Assembly: GCA_016490735.1 (NCBI GenBank)
Contig: JAEMWC010000342.1
Coordinates: 140,001 to 204,000, forward strand
From: Pachyseris speciosa
Lineage: Eukaryota; Cnidaria; Anthozoa; Scleractinia; Pachyseridae
Direction: 5' to 3'
Length of the DNA stretch: 64,000 nt
This document shows positions 13,283-32,553 of this stretch, one piece after another. Each line of letters starts with the position of its first letter. Position 1 is the first letter of the stretch. A program made the translations under genes and the position numbers. The notes below the pieces were generated by a model that ran no database searches, had not been told where the DNA came from, and saw only the letters and a list, made by a program, of their open reading frames with translations.

Positions 13283-15686
13283 ATGGGAATGCGTCGCTTC
13301 TTTATGTTTGCTCTTTATGGAATAATCATTTTCAATGCCGCGTCGGTGCTTAAATGTAAGTACCACGCTTCCATTCTTGTTTTGTACACGTCTTACAGTG
13401 CTACCTATGTAAGCCATTGGCTAGTCAATAGTTTTACGAGATCTAGCACGAATGTTTTGTGACAGAAAGGAAATGTGCCCATTTTTACAGTATTCAACAC
13501 TAGTCACTGTGGATTTTCTACGCAAAGTTTTTCATATTTAGTAGGTTAAATCTATTTTCGACAGCCCTCCACAAATTAGACCGTCATAAAGTTCCGAATG
13601 AAAACTAGGATAGTGAAACTCATGCAATTACAGATCAAGTATCCCGCTCCAAAAACACCGACTGACAAAAGGCGGAAAACATGTTATTTTGTTAACCGAA
13701 TTAAGCCCGCATCAATTTCTTTCCACTCGACGGCCATATTGCAACTCAGCCCCTGTACACGTGAGCGAATGGAATAGTACGAGTACAATAATTACGCAAA
13801 TTAATCGTCAAAATAGAGGAGAGCTGCTTGCCGAACTTTTCGATGGACTCCTTAGGAGAGGAAAAAGAGTTGCCCAATGTCATGTATCACTTGCTTTATT
13901 TTCAGACATTTACTTCGAGAACATTTCGTCATCGTTTACATGTAGTACATATGGAAAGGATCTTGGGCTACCTGTGTCACACTGCCGTGATAAGCTACGG
14001 TCTACATACTGCGGAAGAAGGATATTAAGTGACGTGGATATGAGTCAAGGACTAGTACTTGGCAGAAAAAGAGAAGATGACGGTATGTCGTCCACTAATT
14101 TGAGTTAATGTGTTAGGGAGTCAGTGAGTCAGTGAATCAGTGAGCCAGTGAGCCAGCCAGCCAATCAGCCAGTCAGCCAGCCAGCCAGCCAGTCAGTGAG
14201 TCAGCCAGCCAGCCAGCCAGTCAGTCAGTCAGTCAAATCAGTCAAACATTAGTTCGTTTATTCATTCATTCATTCATTTATTTCCCTGTTAATTTTATCA
14301 TTTATTTACCGTTAATTTTCTTCTCGACGCTCTCTCAAGTTTCCTTTTATTTCAAACAGACAGGCATAATACTCACTGTATTCAGTCTATTTATTTTCTC
14401 ACCAATTCGTTTGTCTTACAATGCATTTTAGTTACCGTTTGTAATTCTCAGTGTTTTGGTTACGTTTTATCGTTCGTGACGAATCACTCAACTAAAAGCT
14501 CGAAACTTTGTTGGCCAAATGGGATCTGTTTGATCTCATCCTCTGTTTGATCAAAACAGAAGTTAACTAATATTTTACCCCTTTCTTTATAGTCTACTTG
14601 AGCATAGGCGTTATAAGCACGGAAGACAATGAAAAAGATCTTATTCAAACTCTTCGCTCCCTGTCAACACACAAGATTCCCCTGGAATATCGTGAGGCTG
14701 TCATAGTCGTCGTTGTTGAGAAGAACTCAAACGAAGATATCTTGGAGCGCATAGCGAAGGATTTTCAAAACGAAGTTGAGAGTGGATTGATTCAAGTCAT
14801 ATCTCCAACTGAAGCTTATTTAAAGACATTTAGTCCGGAGCGCCGCTCAGAATGGGGAAAAAAGCCCGTTATGGACGGTTTCAAAACCAATATAACAAAT
14901 TTTAACAAGAGGCTAGTTTTTATTTTAGAATATTGCTTTCAGATGTCTAAAAACTTCTTGCTTGTATCAGATCTTGCGCGCGCTTTCAGGCCGTATTTTC
15001 CAGTTATAAAGGAGAAGATTGATAGTTTCAAAAAGGAAAATATTATTTCTTATGTTCACGAGTTTGGGACCCATGGCCTTCCTGGTCTGAGTAGGCTTTA
15101 TTCTAGGAAAGTTGTTGGGGATTTGGCTGAATTTGGCGCCATGTTTCCATATGGGAGGCTCCGCACTGACGGCATTATACAGACCTTCGGTAGCATCAAA
15201 GGCTCTGTGAAACAAACTTGGCAAAATAGCGAGGCTATACTGTTTGACACGGCCTCGGAACCTCAGGGTGCAAAACCTGAAGTAGAATTTGAGGCAGTGG
15301 TTGATTTTGTCAAGGATCATGGGCTTGAAAAGGCTTTTTACGAGAAAGGGTTCGCCTGGATTAAGGCACCAAAGGAAAATGATAGCCTTGTTATGGTGTT
15401 CAAAGAACCGATACGAATTTCACGCGTGCGCATAGCTAGTGGAGGTCCGCTCTACAGGGACATCTTAACTGATGGCGTGGTCATGGCATGCGAAAGCATC
15501 GCAGAGACCAACAGCAACGATGATTCCAAATGCGCAGAGCTCGGTGATTTTAGAGATCCGATTCTAGACGTAAAAATGTTAGAAAGTGTTTTAAGTTTCC
15601 CTGTGAAAAGTTTGAAAATTGTTTTCACAGCAGATATGAAAAACTGGGTGATCATTCGAGAGATTTCAATATGGCAGAAAGAATGA
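13283..15686 (+). CDS. MGAT4-like (GT54 family) glycosyltransferase homologue
   Basis: Three exons, 13283-13355, 13906-14082 and 14593-15686, joined in phases 1 and 1; 1344 bases, 447 residues. The N-terminus (MGMRRFFMFALYGIIIFNAA) is a short cytoplasmic tail plus one hydrophobic segment, fitting a type II Golgi membrane protein. The body follows MGAT4, the enzymes adding the beta-1,4 GlcNAc branch to N-glycans: YLSIGV near the start of the domain, SGLIQVISPTEAY, a C-terminal half like the MGAT4 lectin-like tail, and the ending NWVIIREISIW. At the position of the family's LEDD metal-binding motif this protein reads LVSDLA, so one acidic residue remains. Length is near MGAT4C (about 480). First ATG chosen because it begins the anchor. 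Membership looks sound; activity is doubtful. Confidence 0.75.
14110..14240. repeat. CAGT/CAGC simple repeat
   Basis: Interspersed AGTC, AGCC and AGTG tetramers in intron 2 of the MGAT4-like gene. Slippage-prone microsatellite, no other function evident. It is followed by a short CATT run near 14262. Confidence 0.85.
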
Positions 15687-15828
15687 AACAAACATCACTT
15701 GGAAATTCAACTGCTTTTGACCAATAAGCCAGTTTGGTTTAAAGTGAAACACTCCATGCTTTGTTGTAAACTGTAATCTTTTACGAACAAAGTGACCAGC
15801 AATACATATGGGTTATTGGCCAAGCGTG

Positions 15829-15871
15829 AGGTCAAGATGGCGGGATATTGGCCAAGTTCTTTTCTTGCGTG

Positions 15872-15904
<33 letters not shown>

Positions 15905-15947
15905 CACGCAAAAAAAAGAACGAGGCCAATATCCCGCCATCTTGACC
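15829..15947. repeat. Foldback hairpin element
   Basis: Nearly perfect inverted repeat. The left arm begins AGGTCAAGATGGCGGGATAT and the right arm ends with its complement at about 15947. The arms extend almost to a central GGACCTCGACTTCG-like palindrome, so the transcript would form a hairpin of roughly 55 base pairs. It lies about 140 bases past the MGAT4-like stop codon. Confidence 0.85.
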
Positions 15948-16036
15948 GAACAAGCTTGGTCAATAAAGGATTTATTATATGACTCAAAGGACGCTATCAA
16001 GAGACTTTAAAACGAGGTACGAACGGGCTATCCCGA

Positions 16037-16064
16037 GAGGTCAAGATGGCTCCATCTTGACCTC
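16037..16064. repeat. Short palindrome related to the neighbouring foldback
   Basis: GAGGTCAAGATGG followed directly by CTCCATCTTGACCTC. It shares the AGGTCAAGATGG arm with the hairpin at 15829-15947 and looks like a collapsed remnant of the same family. Confidence 0.7.
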
Positions 16065-16170
16065 GGGGATAACCAATCACAGCAGGAGAATTGATTCATC
16101 TTGACCGCTGCAAGAGCCAGTCATATAATAGTGCTTCATATTGACGTCTAGTATTTGGAATAAAATACAT

Positions 16171-16296
16171 TCATAATAATTTAGAACTTATATGGCGCAT
16201 TTTCCATGTGTATATGATCAAATGCGCTTTACAAGCGGATGAAATTGGAATTTGGAAATGTTGGTTTTTGTGGAGACGGGAAAACCGGAGAACCCG

Positions 16297-16340
<44 letters not shown>

Positions 16341-16377
16341 AACTCACATATGACGTCGAGTCCGGGAATCGAACCCG

Positions 16378-16413
<36 letters not shown>

Positions 16414-16430
16414 CACCATCCCTGCTCCCC
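16171..16430 (-). mobile_element. tRNA-derived SINE, copy 2 (SINE-A)
   Basis: Same family as 5091-5420. Minus-strand head ending at about 16430, with a B box in the CCCGGGTTCGATTCCCGGAC context, and the same CTCCGG body motif. The 3' end differs and has only a short ATAATA tail. Confidence 0.8.
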
Positions 16431-17311
16431 TATATTCTAATTGTATCATCTCAGAAAATTTCGCCTTTCATTTTATTTGACTTATCAACTAACCCAGGAG
16501 TCTTTCAGGACTCCACAGTATCACACTATTGTGATTAGTTAACAGTATTGTAATTAATTAACCCTACGACCGCTGACAGTGTGCAAATCTATCTTTATGA
16601 GGTAGCGCAATAAATGTGAAATGAAAAAATGACAATTTAAAAACTACAATTTTTTTCTCTTTTTCGGGATTGTTCCGAGGTTAAAACAATTTTAAACGAG
16701 GTTTCAGCTAGTTTTACTAGCCTTCTTTGGGAGAATCCGTCTGCCATATTGATTTTTTGTTCTTAATTTTACCAATTAAACTACAGGTGGCCATACCAAA
16801 GGGTCAGTTTCCCCTGTAATCGGCCTTTCTCTCACGGTCACAAGGGAAAACCCCTAAGAGTAGCATTGGAACAAGAGCTGGAAACCGATGGTACTAGTAC
16901 CCCGAACATTTTTGTGCGCTTATATGCGTTCCTCAAATTTCATTGAATGGTATAAATGTATTCTTGAATAACCGGAGTCATGCATGAACTCCTGAGACCA
17001 CGGTCCCGTAAATCCAGCTGTACTGCGCATCAGGGCCCGGGAGTTGGCTCTTCTGATATCAGTACTGCACCATGTTAGTTTACTTTAACGCTAATAAACC
17101 ACAGTTTCTCTCTCTCTTTTTTTTTCTTTTTTTTTTGCGGAATACTAGTCCCGGTGACTTATGCAACGAAGACGGTTGCAAAGAAAACCTGAACTAATTA
17201 AACTTAGGTGTGAACGGCATTTGACTGGCTAAGATTTTTTCTTACTGTTTCATCGTTTTCGCCATTTGAGCTTTAAAGCCAAATGTTAGCTGGTGAATGA
17301 TCCTTTTGCAT
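16431..17311. other. Spacer without recognised genes
   Basis: Between the SINE and the open frame at 17312. There is a poly-pyrimidine stretch at about 17104-17135. No coding exon or repeat family identified. Confidence 0.4.
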
Positions 17312-17617
17312 CTACAACGCAAACGGCAGGTTATCTTTGCATGCAATCAGTAATGTGACGTCATCTGTTTTGCTGGATGGAGCATCGGGTATGCGCTCTC
17401 GGACCCAAACCTCTAAAGGAAGGTTCGGTTCGCCCAACAAGCATCCGTATTGCCAAGAAACGAAGCTGTATGAATAATTGTCCTTCAAGGTGGCCTCTGC
17501 TATAAGTCTTGTGGTTTCCTGAGGTCTCCTCGCCACTAACTTAGGTTTATCACTTGTAAATATTATGAAAATGGCAAATAAACGAAAATAAATAATAAAA
17601 AAATAAACTGTATGCAT
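17312..17617 (-). CDS. Hypothetical 101-residue ORF with N-terminal hydrophobic segment
   Basis: An uninterrupted frame starting MHTVYFFIIYFRLFAIFIIF, a plausible signal anchor or signal peptide, followed by a polar domain with KPKLVARRPQE and EVWVRERIPDAP. I do not recognise the family. It has no obvious splice partner, lies outside the repeat elements and could be a single-exon small membrane or secreted protein, a lineage-specific exon or a chance ORF. Confidence 0.25.
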   Translation of the reverse strand: MHTVYFFIIYFRLFAIFIIFTSDKPKLVARRPQETTRLIAEATLKDNYSYSFVSWQYGCLLGEPNLPLEVWVRERIPDAPSSKTDDVTLLIACKDNLPFAL

Positions 17618-17968
17618 AATTTTTAATTCGCGTCAATAATGCGAGATCCTTCTGATTAGAAGTTACAAAGAAACACTGAAAATAACAGAAATGGAAAACA
17701 AACTGCGTTTATGAATTAAACATGACACACGAACTACGCATTTATATATAACTGACACTTCTGAAGATGTATCCTGATGTATGTTGTAACATACATGTCA
17801 CAAGCAAGGCTGATACTACGTGAGAAAAGTTAACTTTGCGAGACACCAACATGACTGAGACTCGATAAAGTAGGGCTGCAACCAATCAGCCTTGCTTGTT
17901 ACATGTATATTCCGATTTTTTTTTGGCTGATTAGATCTCTTGTAGATCCTGCGTTGTACAGCGTTATA

Positions 17969-18147
17969 GACCCTTTTCATAATGGCGCCCGACAAATTAT
18001 TCTTTTATTCTCATGATAATGAGCCCTACTAGCCTCGTCAGCATGTGCAAAATTCAATAGAATTTTTTCATTAAAGTGAGGTTAGTAGGGCTAATTAACA
18101 CATATACAAAAGAATAATTAAAATCGTCCGCCATTATGAAAAAGGTC
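17969..18147. mobile_element. TIR MITE with TA target site
   Basis: Termini GACCCTTTTCATAATGGCG and CGCCATTATGAAAAAGGTC are inverted repeats flanked by TA on both sides. The core also forms a hairpin (CCTACTAGCCTC against GAGGTTAGTAGG). It interrupts a sequence that is continuous near 20094-20112. Its core resembles that of the MITE at 31381-31552. Non-autonomous; the TA duplication suggests a Tc1/mariner mobiliser. Confidence 0.7.
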
Positions 18148-18637
18148 TATCGTTGGCGGTCCTTTGCTTATTACTTTCACTTAACCGTATTTTTGGACCG
18201 TAGGTCTTTACAGATCCGATATGCTGTGTATTTGTTAGCATGGTTTTGTCCATGCGTTTTAATGTTAAGATTGGTAGTGGCCAATCTACTTTTTTCTTTG
18301 CGAGACACCATCGTGACACTTGGATTGCTTGCTATCCGGGCCACGTGGTGTGGTAACGCGTGGATCGGATGGCAAGAGAGTCCAAGGTACGGAACTTGAT
18401 ATCGTGAACGGGTTCATTGTGCTATTGGCGCTCGCATTGAAGCTAGCGTCTTTTAAATCTGCTACACCATGCCGACGAGTCCCAATAAGGACGAAACAGC
18501 TGTCCATGGTTGCAGCCTTACTTTATCGAGTCTCGGTCATGTTGGTGTCTCGCAAAGTCAACTTTTCTCATGTAGTATCAGCCTTGCTTGTTACATGTAT
18601 ATTCCGATTTATTTTTTGGCTGATTAGATCTCTTGTA

Positions 18638-20086
18638 CAGTCAAGAGACAAATATTCATCACTTTCAATATGGCGGCGTTTGTTTACGTTTTTCCACTCC
18701 TTCGATTTGGCACAGTTTGCGACGCATTGAGGTTTGCAGTGACCTCAATATTTAGTGAGATGGCCCTTCATTTTGATGACATTGTCTAGACGATCAGGAA
18801 TGGAGTGGTAAAGCTTCCTTATGTATTCCAAATCGATCTGCTGCCACACACTGAATCGCACGGAATAGGTCACTGTTCTTGGTCGTGATATTTGTCGTGG
18901 ATTTTTGTAACTGTCTCTTGATGTAGAGCCAGATAGTTTCTATTATATTCAAATCTGGAGACTGTGCTGGCCACTTCATGAAGGTTATTTCGTTTTCATC
19001 TTTGTAATTTTCTGCAGCATGAGCTCTGTGAACGGGAGCATTGTCATCCATGAACAAGTACTCATTATCTTCAAAATACCAGGCTATTGCTGGCCACAGA
19101 TTATTTTCTAGGATGTCAATGTACTTAGCGGAGTTAATGTTACCTTCTACAGCAGCCAAAGTTCCAACACCGTCATAGCAAATACATCCCCAGATCATCA
19201 AACTTATCTTGCGTTCAGGGCGTGGGCAGATGAGGTGCGGATTGTACTTTTCGTCGTCTTTTCGCCAAATATAAACACGGTTGTTTGCACCGAGAACACA
19301 ATATCACTTTTCTCCAGTACTCGTCTACTGTGTGACTTTTTCGCTCTTTACACCAGTCGACTCACTTTTTGCGATTTACTTCCCGAACCACAACTTTCTT
19401 TTTCGCTGACCTTCGTTTATATCCTTCTGAGCGCAGAACCCTTTGCACAGTTTTCTTGCTGAAAGTTTGTGTTTTGCACTCGTTAAGCTTCGATGTAATG
19501 TCCTGTAAGTTTAGTCGTCTGTTCGCTTTAACCAGACGAAGTAAAGCGTTTCTATCTCTATTTGTGAATTTCTTTTTCCTTCCCGGCACTTCGCTTTAAA
19601 TTCTCCACCGAGCCAGTCCTTTTGTAGTTGCGTACAACGCTTGTGTAAGTCGTTCTTGGAATGTTCAACAGTCTCGACAGTTCAGCTTTGTTTTTCACTG
19701 ATTCTGACAGTGCAACAATCAATTCCTTTTGTTTCTGTGGTTAGTTCAACACTTTTTCGGCCCATAGTAGTTGGAAAAATATTTTTTAAACAACAAGATA
19801 AAAAATTATCAAGCTTTGATCAACACAACTCGACGTCTCGTCGTAAAGGAAAAGCAAGGTGATATCTCTTAAACAAACTGCTTGTAATTTCTCTCTGTAC
19901 CGAGCTTTGCAACCGATTTGTCAATCTTTTGTTAAGTCTCTTGTTTCTTTATATTTTCTGTGTTTTTTCCCGCCTAAAAAGACAAATGGCGCGGCCTGTC
20001 TCAGGTTTTCCCGCTCTTAGTGTGCAAACGCGGGTGAAAATTTCTCGCGCTATTTTCGAAAGTGACGAATAATTATGTCCTTTGAC
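18638..20086 (-). mobile_element. Tc1/mariner-like transposon (degenerate)
   Basis: About 1.45 kb with imperfect terminal inverted repeats (CAGTCAAGAGACAAATATTC on the left; GACGAATAATTATGTCCTTT on the right is its diverged complement), flanked by TA at 18636-18637 and 20087-20088. The pre-insertion sequence CTTGTAGATCCTGCGTTG is intact at about 17940, confirming the borders. It contains the transposase pseudogene at 18745-19765. Confidence 0.85.
18745..19765 (-). pseudogene. Tc1-like transposase, frameshifted
   Basis: Cut-and-paste transposase relic. The N-terminus starts MGRKSVELTTETK at 19765; after a frame shift a helix-turn-helix segment follows (SRLLNIPRTTYTSVVRNYKR), then a second HTH-type region in another frame (RNALLRLVKANRRL). 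The catalytic part is at 19201-18794 with MMIWGCI, the DDNAPVHRA motif and the Tc1 hallmark WPAQSPDLNIIE, which keeps the last two acidic residues of the DDE triad. The C-terminus (HSIPDRLDNVIKMKG, stop at 18745) is in yet another frame. At least three shifts and one stop (about 19360) separate the blocks, so it cannot make transposase. Confidence 0.85.
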
Positions 20087-20247
20087 TAGATCCTGCGTTG
20101 CACGTTGGCGGTCATTTGCTTATTACTTTACTACGTTGTAACATACGAAACGTGAAGTTAAATGAATTCAAGTTCGTAAACCATGTGTGGTTCGCGTGTC
20201 ATTTTTTATAACTGGAAATAAATTTTGATTGGTTAGAAATATGCTAT

Positions 20248-20527
20248 TAGAGCGCTTTTCAATTGAGTGTCGTAAAACCAAAACTAAAGCAATTACTCTG
20301 ACCAATCACAACAGAAGTAATCAGTGCAATGAACCAATCAGAATACAAAGCAATTACATGTAAGCCGGCGTAAAGCGCGGGAAAATACGCGCGTGCAAAT
20401 CGCGATTGGTTTTGGTTTTGCTTCTCATTGGTTTAGAAAGTGGCGCGAGTTTACTTGGCCAATCACAGAGCGAGGCAATGCAAAACCAAAGCAAAACCAT
20501 AATTACTTTCGAAAACCGCTCTAATAA
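20248..20527 (+). repeat. CCAAT-rich MITE, copy 2 (family M1), beside the TAF6 promoter
   Basis: Complete copy with termini ATTAGAGCGCTTTTCAATTG and CTTTCGAAAACCGCTCTAAT. It contains several CCAAT/ATTGG boxes and a GCGCGGGAAAATACGCGCG core and ends about 140 bases before the TAF6 start codon. Related copies are at 478-722 and 46150-46385. Confidence 0.8.
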
Positions 20528-20667
20528 TGAATTAATGTCTGAATAAAGGGCCTGGTACCCAACAATGTATCTGCTGACTAAAAGTACAGATGTCCCAAAT
20601 TGCAAATGGCGGAAAACATAGCGGGGTGAAGCTTTTAATTCAAAGGTGAAATCCATCCTGATTTACG

Positions 20668-31034
<10,367 letters not shown>

Positions 31035-31380
31035 CATCACATTTCATGTTGGTATTTGTATAATATATTTTTAATGATAGTAAAAAAAAAGAACAACAAC
31101 AAGAAAAATACCTAATACTGTCTTGTAGTATACTGAGGTATCAATTTTTGGTTTTTAGACACTCTTCAGCTGTTATGAGTTTTGAGCTTTTCAAATCTTT
31201 CTCTAAAAGATTTGACAATGTATAAGACAGTGTACATAATTGTCATGCAAAAACTTGTTGCATTAATAATTATTCTTTCTAAAAATGGTTAGAAAGTACA
31301 GGTTTTCTGTTTAAAACTGATCATGAAATAGCAATAATTATAAAATGGATTACATGACTAGTTTCTAACAGACAATACAC

Positions 31381-31552
31381 CCAATGCAAAAATGGCTGCC
31401 TTTAAATTATTCTTTTGTTCGTATTCAAAATAGCCTCACTAATCTCATTTTTAAGATCAACATTCTAAAGAATTTGTTATCCCAAATGAGGTTAGTGAGG
31501 CTATTTTGAGTACAAACAAAACAATAACTTAAAGGCAGCCATTTGTGCATTG
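31381..31552. mobile_element. TIR MITE downstream of TAF6
   Basis: Termini CCAATGCAAAAATGGCTGCC and the inverted GGCAGCCATTTGTGCATTGG, with an internal hairpin (AATAGCCTCACTAATCTCA against its complement). The core motif matches the MITE at 17969-18147. It probably lies in, or just before the end of, the TAF6 3' UTR: AATAAA hexamers follow at about 31680 and 31732. Confidence 0.75.
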
Positions 31553-32133
31553 GTTCAATAATTCTTTTTAGACTTTTGTCACATTTGTATGCTACCTAAA
31601 TTATTTTGCTTGCACAATAGATACACTTGTGAGCACAATTTTCATACGAGCGCACCTGAAGCTCTGGTAAATTCATGTTAATAAAAAAAATCTGTATCTG
31701 AAAATCAACTGAATGAATGGCTTTTTCAGTAATAAAGTAAATAAAATGAATGTTTTGTGTAATTTACTAACTTGAGTGAATGATTATGGAACTAAAAAAA
31801 ATGACTGATTATAAACCTGGTTCTCCTCTTGACCTGTTTTCATTGCTAAGCGAAGGGCTTAGGAATACACTGGCAATACCTCATCATTTTGTTCTGATTA
31901 GGCTTTAGGGTTTCTGTAGGCTCTGCATTCTGTAGTAAGACATTTTTGTTCTGCAAAGTTTGGTCTTTGTTAACACTACACTTCTCCTCTAAACAGCAGC
32001 TTCCTCACCCTGCATGCAGGGGCATTTGGCTGCTCTATGCATGGTCAGGTAAATGTGTTTAACAGTGATGCATAGAGCAACAAGCGCCTGATTGCAAAGT
32101 ACATGTACGTATTGTTGTAATTAGACAAAAAAT

Positions 32134-32553
32134 ATTTGGGCAGAAAAATGCTATGCCTCTAGGGGATAACAAATTACAATTTTGACAAGACACCATCGAC
32201 TGTTGTTCAGGAAAGACTGGAATACCTTGGTATAGTTGTGCCAAAGTACTCCATTCTTAGCATTCGCTTAAGAATTTGGGCAAAAATGCTATCAGCCTCT
32301 AGGGGATAACAAATTACAATTTTGACAAGACACCATCGACTGTTGTTCAGGAAAGACTGGAATACCTTGGTATAGTTGTGCCAAAGTACTCCATTCTTAG
32401 CATTCGCTTAAGAATTTGGGCAAAAAATGCTATGCCTCTAGGGGATAACAAATTACAATTTTGACAAGACACCATCGACTGTTGTTCAGGAAAGACTGGA
32501 ATACCTTGGTATAGTTGTGCCAAAGTACTCCATTCTTAGCATTCGCTTAAGAA
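32134..32553. repeat. Tandem repeat, 3 x 140 bp
   Basis: ATTTGGGCA recurs at 32134, 32274 and 32414, an exact 140-base period, and the units are almost identical (the second carries a CA insertion near GCTATCAGCC). The third unit contains the last coding bases and the stop codon of the minus-strand CAP-Gly gene; units one and two would be 3' UTR or downstream sequence. Confidence 0.95.

Larger units (their letters stand above)
17783..20146. mobile_element. Composite, nested DNA-transposon block
   Basis: Bounded by a direct repeat GTTGTAACATAC (17783-17794 and 20135-20146). Inside, a roughly 70 bp segment at 17812-17883 is the inverse of 18512-18584 (shared GCGAGACACCAACATGAC). The segment CCTTGCTTGTTACATGTATA onward is directly repeated at about 17890 and 18586. 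Each direct copy carries a different insertion: a TIR MITE at 17969-18147 and a Tc1-like element at 18638-20086. The outer boundaries are my inference from the flanking repeat. Confidence 0.6.

Noticed and set aside
18136..18730. Plus-strand hydrophobic ORFs (for example 18320-18730)
   Set aside because: They lie across the nested transposon block and its inverted repeats; no family similarity or splice support.
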